From the NCBI GenBank assembly GCA_023663735.1, contig JAMPGV010000002.1, positions 62,001-126,000 on the forward strand: DNA of 64,000 nt. The letters are read 5' to 3'. This DNA comes from Muribaculum sp. GTDB lineage: Bacteria; Bacillota; Clostridia; Lachnospirales; Lachnospiraceae. The stretch's first letter is position 1. Each line of letters starts with the position of its first letter. The notes under the pieces were generated by a model. That model did not search any database. It was not told the origin of the DNA and worked only from the letters and a program-made list of their open reading frames with translations. A program made the translations under genes and the position numbers. This document shows positions 26,173 to 35,299 of the stretch, piece after piece.

Positions 26173-27930
26173 GGTCAGCTCCTCCAGCAGCGTGTCGGAC
26201 ACCGTGATGATACGGCTGTTCGCCTGAAATCCTCTCTGGGTGGTGATCATCTCCGTGAACTCCGAAGACAGATCCACATTGCTCATCTCCAGCTGGCCGG
26301 TGGACATATATCCTCCGTTTGCCGTGATATCCACGCCGATTCCGTCAAACTCACCGGAGTTCAAGGTTGCAGAGTAGAGATTGTCTCCCTGTTTCTCCAG
26401 ACCGGAGGCATTGGCGAAGCTTGCGGTAGCGATCTGTCCCAGCAATCTGGTCATGCCGTTGTCGTAGCTTGCGTAAATCATACCGTCTCTCTGGATGGAT
26501 ACGCCGATCATATCGCCCAGACGGCGTCCGGTTCCAAGCCCCTTTAAATCTCCCTTGTCGGCTCCCACGGTGGAAGTTCCCTTGTTGTCAACCATGGATA
26601 CCGTGGACAGGTCGATCTGGATATTGGCGAAATTGGTGAACCCTTCACCCAGATCCGCCAGATTAAAGTTGGCAAGGAAGGAAGTCGAGCTTCCGCCCAC
26701 GGTCTGGATGTCGCCGTTGTCCGGATCAAAGGTCAATTCATAGCCGTAGTAAACGCGCGCGGGGGAATCTTTTCCCTCTCCCAGAGCCGCCTCATCATTC
26801 AGCGCGGGAAGCGTGCCTGCGGTGTCGTAGATAATGTCCCGGATGGTGTGGTTCTCTTCCGCGGTCGTCGTGCCGCCGGCGCCGCCGCCCGTCAGCGTCA
26901 CGGGAATCTGCATGTTCAAAAACTCGTTCACGGATCCCTCATAGCCGTAGGCCTTGGCGATCTGCGCGATGGCCTTCTCGCAGTCCGCCGCTTTCTCCTC
27001 GTCGGTCATGGCAGTGTAGTCGGCCGAAGTGGGATCCACGGTGCTGTAGGGATAAGTGGCGTTGGAAGTCGCATATGCCAGCGTCACGTTGTTGGCGGTG
27101 AGGTCGTTTCCGGACCACTCATAGCTGTCGCTCAATTTGATGGAAGCGTTTTTCTGCTGGATCTGCGGTACGCCGCCTCCGAAGAGATTCTGCTTCTGCT
27201 CATCCGTCAGCTCCACCTCCTTGCCCGTGGAATCCAGCAGTTTGGAGAATTCCAGACTGTATACGTTCTTGGCGGAGGACTGTCTGAACACAAACTTTGC
27301 GGTGTATTCATAGCCCAGATTGTCATAAAAGTTCAAGTTTACCACTTTGCCGTTGGTGCTGGTCACATCCGTGTCGTTCTTATCCAGAATGCCGGAGATA
27401 TAGGCCTGCGAGGTAGACTCGGGCGGATAGGTCATATTGACCTGACTCATGATGCGCAGGGCGGCTACCGTGTCCTGCTTGATGTTGCCGGTCTCCTCGT
27501 CCACGCCCCATCCCATCACGTTGTAACCCGTGCTGGTCATGGCCAGATTGCCCGCGCCGTCCACATAGAACGAACCGTCTCTGGTGAAGAAATTCTCACG
27601 CCCGTTGGACACGACGAAGAAGTTCTCGCCCGTGATCATAACGTCAAAGGGATTGCCGGTGGACTGGCTGGAACCCTGTCCCGTGATATTGATATTGATA
27701 GCTCCGGATTTTACGCCCAGACCAATCTGTCTTGCGTTGGTGCCGCCGATTCCGCTGGTAGCGTTGGGGCCGCTGGCCTTCTGGGTCGTCTGGCTCATCA
27801 GTTCGCTGAACACGATGGAGCTGGATTTGTACGAAGTTGTGTTTACGTTTGCGATATTGTTACCGATTACATCCATTTTCACCTGATGTGTCTTCAGTCC
27901 TGCCACACCGGAATACAATGATCTCATCAT
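26158..27930 (-). CDS. flgE: flagellar hook protein FlgE
   Basis: 590 aa from the ATG at 27930 (AGGAGG, 10-base spacing; the frame extends further upstream with no family match). The N-terminal rod-like motif MRSLYSGVAGLKTHQ, then GNNIANVNTTSYK, and the C-terminal MSNVDLSSEFTEMITTQRG are the conserved helices of axial proteins; the long middle is the variable hook surface domain. It polymerises into the universal joint. Confidence 0.97.
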   Translation of the reverse strand: MMRSLYSGVAGLKTHQVKMDVIGNNIANVNTTSYKSSSIVFSELMSQTTQKASGPNATSGIGGTNARQIGLGVKSGAININITGQGSSQSTGNPFDVMITGENFFVVSNGRENFFTRDGSFYVDGAGNLAMTSTGYNVMGWGVDEETGNIKQDTVAALRIMSQVNMTYPPESTSQAYISGILDKNDTDVTSTNGKVVNLNFYDNLGYEYTAKFVFRQSSAKNVYSLEFSKLLDSTGKEVELTDEQKQNLFGGGVPQIQQKNASIKLSDSYEWSGNDLTANNVTLAYATSNATYPYSTVDPTSADYTAMTDEEKAADCEKAIAQIAKAYGYEGSVNEFLNMQIPVTLTGGGAGGTTTAEENHTIRDIIYDTAGTLPALNDEAALGEGKDSPARVYYGYELTFDPDNGDIQTVGGSSTSFLANFNLADLGEGFTNFANIQIDLSTVSMVDNKGTSTVGADKGDLKGLGTGRRLGDMIGVSIQRDGMIYASYDNGMTRLLGQIATASFANASGLEKQGDNLYSATLNSGEFDGIGVDITANGGYMSTGQLEMSNVDLSSEFTEMITTQRGFQANSRIITVSDTLLEELTNLKR

Positions 27931-28016
27931 AATGCTCATTCCTCCTGTTTGCTGGAGCCGCATTTCCTCTGTCATTCGGAAAATGCCTTTTTGTAAACTT
28001 CCTTGTGAGGTCCGGC

Positions 28017-28418
28017 TTACATGATTACTGCTCCGTTGATATTGGTAAATACGTTGTCGTCCGCCGCCGCGCTGTCTATGGCCGTCACCACCGTACTGTT
28101 GGGTACGTTTACGATAAATGCCAGCTCATCCACAATCACCAGCGAATCTTTGATTCCTTTCTGTCCCGCCTTGCGCACCCCGTCATACAGCCGTTCCATC
28201 TGACTCTCGCTCAGCTCGATGCCTCTGTCGTTCAATCTTCCCGCCGCGTGTTTGGAAAACCGAAGTTCCCCCGTCTGACCCTGTCTGGTCTTCTCGTTCA
28301 ACACATCTTGGAAAGAAATGTCCGCCCGGTTCTCTCTGTTGTCCGCCTGCTTCGGCTGGTTCAGATACCGGTTCGCCAGCTGCTCGATCGAAAGGAAATT
28401 CTGCTTCTGAATATCCAT
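28017..28418 (-). CDS. TIGR02530 family flagellar operon protein
   Basis: 133 aa. It shows the family core (GELRFSKHAAGRLNDRGIEL, then KDSLVIVDELAFIVNVPN, NSTVVTAID). The family is found between flgD and flgE in many Firmicutes flagellar operons and is thought to be a hook-assembly accessory; the biochemical role is not known. Its place and neighbours fit exactly. Confidence 0.9.
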   Translation of the reverse strand: MDIQKQNFLSIEQLANRYLNQPKQADNRENRADISFQDVLNEKTRQGQTGELRFSKHAAGRLNDRGIELSESQMERLYDGVRKAGQKGIKDSLVIVDELAFIVNVPNSTVVTAIDSAAADDNVFTNINGAVIM

Positions 28419-28453
28419 ATTCCTTCCTCCCGCTCACGCACATCCTGTGCCGC

Positions 28454-29167
28454 TTACTCCTCGCCGTCCTCGCCGTCTTCGACTTCGTCCGTCTTTTCTC
28501 CGTCGTCCGTTCCGTCCTGTTCTCCGGCGGCGGCTCTGATTTCCTTGGCCTTCTCGATGTACTTCTTGAGTTCGTCCACCTTCTCCTTGGCGATGAAGCT
28601 CTTCTCGTAATCGTTCATGTTGTTGTAGATCTCTTCCAGCTCGTCGATGGTGGACAGATCGGAGTGATCCACACCGTTTACATTGGGCAGCTTGTTGAGA
28701 GCCGTCACAAACTTCTCGGCCTTGTCGTATGCGTCTATATACTCTCCGTCTACCACGGTATCCAGATCCTCGATGGAATAGAGAGATTCGTTGATGGACA
28801 GGAACGCCTTGCCGTTCTCATACACCACATAGTCCACCTTGCCGCGCACATACTGCGTCTCTCCCGAAGAACTTGTGGTTTTGATGTAAACCTCCTTGCC
28901 CACCAGCTCGCTTGCGCGCTGCAGATCCATACTGGCCGCCATATTCTGCATCTGCTCCACCTGTGAGAACTGTGCATACTGGGCGATGTACTCCGTATTG
29001 GAAGTAGGCTCTAAGGGATCCTGATACTTCATCTGTGCAACGAGGAGTTGGAGGAATGCATCCTTATCCATGCCGTCGCTGCTTGTGTTGGTCTTGTGCA
29101 GAGAACTTTGGGAAGCTGTCTCCACGATTTTACCGTCTTCTACCGGCGCAACCAATGCCATATTCAT
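28454..29167 (-). CDS. flgD: flagellar hook-capping scaffold FlgD
   Basis: 237 aa. The N-terminal region has the FlgD signature (DKDAFLQLLVAQMKYQDPLE, NTEYIAQYAQFSQVEQMQ near residues 35-80). The following domain (LVGKEVYIKTTSSSGETQ) and a long helical, strongly acidic C-terminal tail differ from the Ig/tudor domains of enteric FlgD. It caps the growing hook and lies between fliK and flgE's accessory as expected. Confidence 0.93.
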   Translation of the reverse strand: MNMALVAPVEDGKIVETASQSSLHKTNTSSDGMDKDAFLQLLVAQMKYQDPLEPTSNTEYIAQYAQFSQVEQMQNMAASMDLQRASELVGKEVYIKTTSSSGETQYVRGKVDYVVYENGKAFLSINESLYSIEDLDTVVDGEYIDAYDKAEKFVTALNKLPNVNGVDHSDLSTIDELEEIYNNMNDYEKSFIAKEKVDELKKYIEKAKEIRAAAGEQDGTDDGEKTDEVEDGEDGEE

Positions 29168-29198
29168 TTCTCCTTTCTCAATTTCTAAACTGTTTGTG

Positions 29199-30590
29199 TC
29201 ATGCGGTGTAATCCACCGTCGTACCGCTCGCGGCCATCATCTCTGCCGTCATGCGGTCTTCCTCTTCCGTCTCGCCGAGAAACTCCGGCTCGTCAAAACC
29301 GTTCAGCGTGATCCTTCTGGTTCTGGGGCGTTTCCCCTCCGCGGATTCCTGCGGCTGTCTGCCTCTGCCCTGCTCCAGATTCTGCTCGAACTCATGGGTC
29401 TGCACGGTGACCTCGATGGCCTCCACCTTGACTCCCTGCTCCTCGAAGCTCTCCTTGAGCTGAACCATCTGGCTCTCCAAAGCTGCCTTCACGGATTCGT
29501 TCTGTGCGATAAAGCTGGCTGTCAACGCGCCGCCTTTCGCCGCCAGATGAATCTGCAGGGTTCCGAGGCTCTCGGGATGCAGCTGCATCTCCAAGCTGGA
29601 CATGCCGGGTTTGATCTGGACTCTCATATAATCCATAATCTGCTGCATTACGTCCTGCATATCCGCTTCCTGTGTGCCGGAAGCTTCCTGTGCGCTCTCG
29701 GTGCGTTCGCCGGTGAGTCCGTCTTTGATGCTCTGCAGCACCAGATTGGCGCCCGCCTCTCCCGGCTTGGCCTCCCCTTCCTGTTTGGCCTCTCCGCCCT
29801 CACGGCTGTCCGCAGACTCCTTCGCGTTCTGAACCGCCCGGATCTGTCCGTCCGTCTCCCCGGCTGCCGCCTGTACGGCCGTGTTGTCCACATCCGCCGC
29901 TCCGACGGCTTCGTCTTCCGACTCCTGCACATCCGCCGGCCTCTGCGCTTGAACCGCCGTCTCAATCTGTACGGACTGTTCAGGCTGTACGGGCTGCTCC
30001 GGCAGTTCCTCTGCCGTCGTCATGCGCTCCGCCGGAATCCCTGCCTGCTCCGCTGCGGCTCTGCCCTCTTCCATGAGCATCCGGTAATCCTCAAACAGCT
30101 GTTCATCGGTGAGAAGCGCAAGGGAATCCTCCGCCCCGCCCGCCGCCAGAAGCAGACTGCTCAAGTTCTCCGGCTGTAACAGATCCACGGGCTGCAAATC
30201 CAGATCCGCCATGGTCTCCTGCAGCGCTTCCACGGAAATCCCGAATGTGTCGGCAATCTTCTGCATCAGTTCCATCACCGCCGCGCTCATGGCTTCCATG
30301 GCTGCCTCCGGATTTTCCGGTTCCGCATTGTCCACAGCGCCCACAATCTGGTCGGCATCCTCTTCCCGGACATTCTTTCTGGACTGATCCTTGGCGCGCA
30401 GTTCGTCTCCGGGTCTTGCCTTCTGTACCTGCTTCCCGGAAAGCTGCTCTTTCTGCGGTGCGGCCTTGCCGCCGTTCGTCTGGCTGTTCCACACCGTGCG
30501 GAAACCGTCTCCGGCTCTGCCCGCGGCGCGTCCGGCCTGAACGCCGAGATTCATCACGCTCCCTGTGTCTTTTACTGCGTTTGTTTTCAT
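29199..30590 (-). CDS. fliK: flagellar hook-length control protein FliK
   Basis: 463 aa from the ATG at 30590 (AAGG, 6-base spacing; the open frame begins 11 codons further up at a site overlapping another ribosome site). A long low-complexity Ala/Glu/Gln/Val-rich ruler-like region is followed by the conserved C-terminal domain (SSLEMQLHPESLGTLQIHLA, then ALESQMVQLKESFEEQG). FliK measures hook length and triggers the FlhB switch. Confidence 0.92.
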   Translation of the reverse strand: MKTNAVKDTGSVMNLGVQAGRAAGRAGDGFRTVWNSQTNGGKAAPQKEQLSGKQVQKARPGDELRAKDQSRKNVREEDADQIVGAVDNAEPENPEAAMEAMSAAVMELMQKIADTFGISVEALQETMADLDLQPVDLLQPENLSSLLLAAGGAEDSLALLTDEQLFEDYRMLMEEGRAAAEQAGIPAERMTTAEELPEQPVQPEQSVQIETAVQAQRPADVQESEDEAVGAADVDNTAVQAAAGETDGQIRAVQNAKESADSREGGEAKQEGEAKPGEAGANLVLQSIKDGLTGERTESAQEASGTQEADMQDVMQQIMDYMRVQIKPGMSSLEMQLHPESLGTLQIHLAAKGGALTASFIAQNESVKAALESQMVQLKESFEEQGVKVEAIEVTVQTHEFEQNLEQGRGRQPQESAEGKRPRTRRITLNGFDEPEFLGETEEEDRMTAEMMAASGTTVDYTA

Positions 30591-30692
30591 AGACATCCTT
30601 CTTGGCATCCTCCTTTCCGTCATTTTTTGAGAACTCTGTATTCTTAATGATTAGGAATACCAATTATTATATCGGTTCCCCGGACGCCGTTC

Positions 30693-31568
30693 TTAAGAGT
30701 CCGGATCCATAATTTTCGTCAGTTTGGCCGCAAAGTCCGGCGTCATATTGTTCATGATCGCCGCCCTGCTCTCGGCGTTCATGGCGTTCAAGATCTTGGC
30801 CACCAGCTTCATGTCGTTTTCCATCTTCTCGAAGGCCGCGGCCGCCGCCTTGGGCTTCATCTGGGCGTAGGTGCTGGCGTAATCCTGCACCTTCTGGTCT
30901 TCCTCGGTCTGAGCCACCACCTGCTTGTAGAGGTACTCCGCCGTGGAGGGATCCATCTCCTCGTAATACTTGCGGTACTCCTCCGCCCCGGGGCCGTTCT
31001 CCGCATAGATCACTTCCTCATAGAACTCCGTGCGGATGCGCTGGAACTCCACCTGTCTCTCCTCGAAGGGCTGCAGGCGCAGCACTTCCGCCTTCAGCGT
31101 ATTCAGCTCCGTGTCTTTCTGCTGGGACTCGTTCCGGATCTGCTCTAACTGTTTCTCCAGACTCTCGATCTGGTCAACGGCGTCCCGAAGGCTGGTGTAG
31201 CCGCCGTAGCTCTCCCCGTTGGTAGTCTCCATCAGGGACGTGCCGGGCAGAATCTTGTTGACCACCGGCACATCTTTTAGAATCGGCGTAAGCACCGAAC
31301 TGCCGAAGCCGCCCACATCCATCTTGACGATCACGCACACCACAACCAGCCAGAGCAGGACGATGAACACCGTGGTCAGAAACGTAGCGAATCCGCCGCC
31401 TTCCTCGTCCTCCGCCAGTTCGTCCTCCCGCTTTGCGATCTCTTTCGCTCTGCGCTTGGCCTCCTTCTTCTGGGCTTTCTGATCGTTCTTTAATTTCTTT
31501 TTCTCCGCCTGCAGCTTGCTTTTCTCCGATGCGGCGGCAAGCTCCTGTGCGCTCATTTCTTTTGCCAT
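30693..31568 (-). CDS. MotE/YlxF-like membrane coiled-coil protein
   Basis: 291 aa. A very basic coiled coil (residues about 10-50), one membrane segment (FLTTVFIVLLWLVVVCVIV), a second coiled coil (about 130-180) and a C-terminal helical domain similar to the MgtE-N/FliG-M fold (YEEMDPSTAEYLYKQ, MKPKAAAAAFEKM, MTPDFAAKLTKI). This is the YlxF/MotE layout, and the position between fliJ and fliK matches B. subtilis ylxF. MotE proteins chaperone stator or basal body components. Confidence 0.85.
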   Translation of the reverse strand: MAKEMSAQELAAASEKSKLQAEKKKLKNDQKAQKKEAKRRAKEIAKREDELAEDEEGGGFATFLTTVFIVLLWLVVVCVIVKMDVGGFGSSVLTPILKDVPVVNKILPGTSLMETTNGESYGGYTSLRDAVDQIESLEKQLEQIRNESQQKDTELNTLKAEVLRLQPFEERQVEFQRIRTEFYEEVIYAENGPGAEEYRKYYEEMDPSTAEYLYKQVVAQTEEDQKVQDYASTYAQMKPKAAAAAFEKMENDMKLVAKILNAMNAESRAAIMNNMTPDFAAKLTKIMDPDS

Positions 31569-31574
31569 ATCGTC

Positions 31575-32024
31575 CTACACCTCTTGTTTCTGACCATAGG
31601 TGTAACTGGTCAGCTCATCGATTACCTTGCTCTCCGCACGGTTCTCCTCGCGCAGAAATTCGTCAAACGCCTTCTCCCGCAGGGTCTCCTGCGTCTTTCT
31701 CTCCTGCATGGCCACCGTCATCTTCTCTCTGGCCCGCTCCACCCTGCGCTCGGCCCGCTCCACTTCCAGACGCTGGTCCGCGATATATCCGTCCAGAATC
31801 AAAACCGCATTTCTGCCCTCCTCGATCTCCCGCACGTTCAAAACGCCGTTTAAGAGCGCTCTGGCGCGATCCTCATACTCCGCTTTCCGCTCCTTTAAGC
31901 CGGAGAGTTTCTCCTCCTCCTCGAGAAGCCGCATTCTGGCCGTGGAAAATTCCTGTTTGGCCAGATCTTCCATCTTCCGTTTAATATTCAGCACATTCTG
32001 CAGCCTGTATCGAAACCTAGCCAT
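31575..32024 (-). CDS. fliJ: flagellar export chaperone-like protein FliJ
   Basis: 149 aa, almost entirely a two-helix coiled coil, with the family start MARFRYRLQNVLNIKRKMED. FliJ sits in the centre of the FliI ring and couples it to FlhA in the export apparatus. It lies 19 bp after fliI, the usual order. Confidence 0.94.
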   Translation of the reverse strand: MARFRYRLQNVLNIKRKMEDLAKQEFSTARMRLLEEEEKLSGLKERKAEYEDRARALLNGVLNVREIEEGRNAVLILDGYIADQRLEVERAERRVERAREKMTVAMQERKTQETLREKAFDEFLREENRAESKVIDELTSYTYGQKQEV

Positions 32025-32043
32025 CTGTCACTCCCGCCCGGCT

Positions 32044-33360
32044 CTACTCAAACAAAGCCTGCATCCTCCGGGAACTCTCCTCGAAGTCCACCTTCTCCTC
32101 CGTCTCCTGACACAAAAATTCATTCACTTCGTCAATCTTGCTGATCGCATAGTCGATGGACGGATTGCTGCCGCTCTTATAAGCGCCGATATTGATCAAA
32201 TCCTCCGCCTCGCCGTAGGTCGCCAGCACGCTTCTGAGCTTTCCGGCGGCTTTCTTGTGATCCCTGTCGGCGATCTGGCTCATACATCTGGAAATGCTCT
32301 GCAGCACATCCACGGCGGGATAATGGTTTTTGTGGGCAAGCTTTCTGTCCAGCACAATATGGCCGTCCAAGATACTCCGGGCCGTATCCGTGATCGGCTC
32401 GTTAAAATCATCGCCGTCCACCAGCACCGTATAAAGCCCGGTGATGGAACCCTTCGAGTCCCGCCCCGCCCGCTCTAAAAGCTTCGGCATCTCGGAGTAC
32501 ACGCTGGGGGGATACCCTCTGGTCACGGGGGGTTCCCCGCTGGCCAGACCGATCTCCCGCTGCGCCATGGAAAAACGGGTCAGGGAATCCATCATCAACA
32601 GCACATCCTTGCCCTGATCCCTGAAATATTCCGCAATGGCGGTCGCGGTTCTGGCCGCCATCTTGCGCTCGAGCGCCGGACGATCTGAGGTAGCCACCAC
32701 CACCACGGAGCGCTTCATGCCTTCCTCGCCCAAATCCCTCTCTATAAATTCGCGAACCTCCCTGCCACGCTCCCCGATCAGCGCGATGACATTGATGTCC
32801 GCCTTTGTATTTCTCGCAAACATGCCCATCAGCGTGGACTTTCCCACGCCGGATCCGGCAAAAATTCCGATGCGCTGTCCCTTGCCCACGGTGATCAGTC
32901 CGTCCACCGCCCGCACGCCCAGCGAAAGGATCTCGTCGATAATCATGCGGTTCATGGGATCCGGCGGATTGGCGTCCACAGGATACTCCACGCCCTGCAC
33001 CGGCTTCCCGGCCACAGGTTTGCCCAGCCCGTTGAGCAGCTTTCCCAGCAGGGAGTCGCTCACCGTCACCGTCAGCGGATAACCGGTATTTTCCACAATA
33101 CATCCGAGGCCGACCCCCTCCACGCTGTCGTAGGGCATCAGCAGGGTTCTCTTGTCCTTGAATCCCACCACCTCGGCCAAGATGGGGGTCGCACCCGCGC
33201 TCTCGTCCGGCAGGATCCGGCACAGATCCCCCAGCTTGGCGTCGGGGCCTGCGGACTCGATCGTGAGTCCGACGATATTGACCACCTTGCCCATCCTGCG
33301 GAAATAGCTGCGATCCGCCATCCTTCTATATTTGTCAAAATTGATACTAGGCGCCTCCAA
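32044..33360 (-). CDS. fliI: flagellum-specific ATPase FliI
   Basis: 438 aa F1-beta-like ATPase. Walker A is GIFAGSGVGKSTLMG near residue 165; the Walker B/DELSEED-type region has DVLLMMDSLTRFSMAQREI and the family block GEPPVTRGYPPSVYSEMPKL. It energises flagellar protein export together with FliH, which precedes it by 11 bp, and FliJ. Confidence 0.98.
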   Translation of the reverse strand: MEAPSINFDKYRRMADRSYFRRMGKVVNIVGLTIESAGPDAKLGDLCRILPDESAGATPILAEVVGFKDKRTLLMPYDSVEGVGLGCIVENTGYPLTVTVSDSLLGKLLNGLGKPVAGKPVQGVEYPVDANPPDPMNRMIIDEILSLGVRAVDGLITVGKGQRIGIFAGSGVGKSTLMGMFARNTKADINVIALIGERGREVREFIERDLGEEGMKRSVVVVATSDRPALERKMAARTATAIAEYFRDQGKDVLLMMDSLTRFSMAQREIGLASGEPPVTRGYPPSVYSEMPKLLERAGRDSKGSITGLYTVLVDGDDFNEPITDTARSILDGHIVLDRKLAHKNHYPAVDVLQSISRCMSQIADRDHKKAAGKLRSVLATYGEAEDLINIGAYKSGSNPSIDYAISKIDEVNEFLCQETEEKVDFEESSRRMQALFE

Positions 33361-33371
33361 AGGAAAACCTC

Positions 33372-34271
33372 CTACCCTTTTTCATAAGACAAAAGCTTTA
33401 AGCGCTGCGTGAGTTCCGCAAGCTGCGTCCCCAGACCGCAGTCATAAATGCCTCCCTCGGTCTCAATCATACACTCGTTATGTTTCAAGGTGATATCTTC
33501 CACCAGCTCCAGTGTTGCGCTAGGCGACGCGAGCGCCTCCGAGAGCTGTTTCTTCTCCATGCTCACATAGGGGTAATCCTCCTTCGACACATGAACCAGA
33601 AAGTCCCGTCCGCCCTCGATCCTGCGCACACAGGACGCGATCAGATGTACCAGAATGTCCCGGTAGGAGGAAAGCTCCACCCGGAACAAATGCTCATAGA
33701 CTCCCGTGATGGCGTCCACAAACCGAGGCTCCAGCTGTTCCAACAGCTTGTCATACTCCGCCTCCATCTGTCTGCGCCGCTGTATCAGCTCGTTCTCCTT
33801 CTCCGCAAACTCGTCCCCGGCCTGCCGGAATCCCTCGCCGTATCCCTGCTCCCTTGCCTGTGCAAGCGCCTCTTCCCGCTCTCTCTCAATCTGAGCCTGC
33901 GCCTCCGCAAGCAAAGACTGCGCCTCCGCTCTGGCCTGTTCCACCATCTCGTCCGCCGCCTGTCTTGCCTCTTCCAACATGCTGTCCCGGGCGGCCTCCG
34001 CATTCGCTTTGATCACATTGCCCTGCCCGTCGTCCGAAAACTCCCCGTCCGCCGTCAGGTTTTCTATCTGCTCCGCAGAAAGCCCTTCGGCGAATCCGTC
34101 CGGCTCTCCCGCCGTCCCGTTCCCCTCGGCGGCCTGACTGCGGGATCTGGCCATCTGCTCCGCCAGCTGTTCCATGCGGCGTTCCATCAGGGTGTTGACG
34201 TCTATCACGCGCTTTTCATCTTGCTGCAGCGTGGTAAACCCACTTTTCAACAGATTATTACTAGACCACAA
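33372..34271 (-). CDS. fliH: flagellar export regulator FliH (TTG start inside fliG)
   Basis: 299 aa from a TTG at 34271. I choose it because GGAGGTGA, close to a perfect anti-16S match, lies 5 bases upstream, inside the last codons of fliG. The frame itself stays open to 34313, where there is no such site. A long charged coiled coil (about 85-170, EEARQAADEMVEQARAEAQS) precedes the conserved C-terminal domain (EAEYDKLLEQLEPRFVDAIT). FliH dimers bind FliI and control its ATPase. The first 11 bases overlap the end of fliG. Confidence 0.92.
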   Translation of the reverse strand: MWSSNNLLKSGFTTLQQDEKRVIDVNTLMERRMEQLAEQMARSRSQAAEGNGTAGEPDGFAEGLSAEQIENLTADGEFSDDGQGNVIKANAEAARDSMLEEARQAADEMVEQARAEAQSLLAEAQAQIEREREEALAQAREQGYGEGFRQAGDEFAEKENELIQRRRQMEAEYDKLLEQLEPRFVDAITGVYEHLFRVELSSYRDILVHLIASCVRRIEGGRDFLVHVSKEDYPYVSMEKKQLSEALASPSATLELVEDITLKHNECMIETEGGIYDCGLGTQLAELTQRLKLLSYEKG

Positions 34272-35277
34272 TCTCGTCACCTCCACCTCTGGAAATAACG
34301 ATTTCTCCGGCATCCTCCAGTTTGCGGATAATATTTACGATCTTCTGCTGGGCTTCCTCCACATCCTTCATGCGGACAGGTCCCATAAACTCCATATCCT
34401 CTTTGATCATGGTCGCCAGACGCTTGGACAGATTGTTGAAAATCGCCGTCTGCACCTGTTCGTTGGCGCCTTTCAGCGCGATCTCCAGATCGTTGTTGTC
34501 CACGTCGCGCAGCACACGCTGAATGGCGCGGTCGTCCAGAAGCAGCACATCCTCGAACACGAACATCTTCTTCCGGATCTCGTCCGCCAGTTCCGGCTCC
34601 TCGATCTCCAAAGTCTCCATGATATGCTTCTCCGTACCTCTGTCCACGGTATTCAAAATCTCTACCACGGCGTCCACGCCGCCGATCACCGTATAATCCT
34701 GATTTACCAGACTTGCCAGCTTGGATTCCAGCACCTTCTCCACCTCCTTGATGACGTCGGGGCTGGTGCGGTCCATCATGGCGATACGCTTTGCCACGTC
34801 CGCCTGTCTGTCGGGGGGCAGAGCCGACACAATCAGCGCCGCCTGACCGGGAGACAGATACGACAAAATCAGCGCGATCGTCTGGGGATGTTCGTCCTGA
34901 ATGAAGTTGATCAGCTGTGCCGCGTCGGTCTTGCGCACAAACTCGAAAGGCTTTACCTGCAGGGAAGCCGTCAGCTTGCCGATCACCTCCATAGCCTTGT
35001 CGGTGCCGAGCGCCTTATCCAACAGCTCCTTGGCGTAGCCGATACCGCCCTCCGCAATATACTGCTGGGCGAGGCACACCTCGTAGAACTCATTGATGAC
35101 TTCTTCCTTCACCTGCGGCGTGACGCTCCGCGTGTTGGCAATCTCGAGCGTCAGCTCCTCAATCTCTTCTTCCTTTAGATGCTTAAACAGTCCCGCGGAG
35201 CGCTCCGGCCCAAGAGAAATCAGCAAAATTGCCGCCTTCTGCAAACCGCTTATCCCATTCTCACTCTTCTTCGCCAT
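34261..35277 (-). CDS. fliG: flagellar motor switch protein FliG
   Basis: 338 aa. Three armadillo-like domains are visible: the N-domain binding FliF (AAILLISLGPERSAGLFKHL), the middle domain with the EHPQTIALILSYL motif near residue 130, and the C-domain with the torque helix (RVLRDVDNNDLEIALKGAN). The C-terminal codons for GGGDEIVV contain the ribosome site for fliH. Confidence 0.98.
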   Translation of the reverse strand: MAKKSENGISGLQKAAILLISLGPERSAGLFKHLKEEEIEELTLEIANTRSVTPQVKEEVINEFYEVCLAQQYIAEGGIGYAKELLDKALGTDKAMEVIGKLTASLQVKPFEFVRKTDAAQLINFIQDEHPQTIALILSYLSPGQAALIVSALPPDRQADVAKRIAMMDRTSPDVIKEVEKVLESKLASLVNQDYTVIGGVDAVVEILNTVDRGTEKHIMETLEIEEPELADEIRKKMFVFEDVLLLDDRAIQRVLRDVDNNDLEIALKGANEQVQTAIFNNLSKRLATMIKEDMEFMGPVRMKDVEEAQQKIVNIIRKLEDAGEIVISRGGGDEIVV

Positions 35278-35299
35278 CGGTCTTCTCCTTCAAATAAGC

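Noticed and set aside
30660..30692. Possible sigma-28-like promoter (ACCGATAT) before fliK
   Set aside because: The -10 resembles CCGATAA, and TATAAT overlaps it, but no acceptable TAAA or TTGACA element lies at the right distance.
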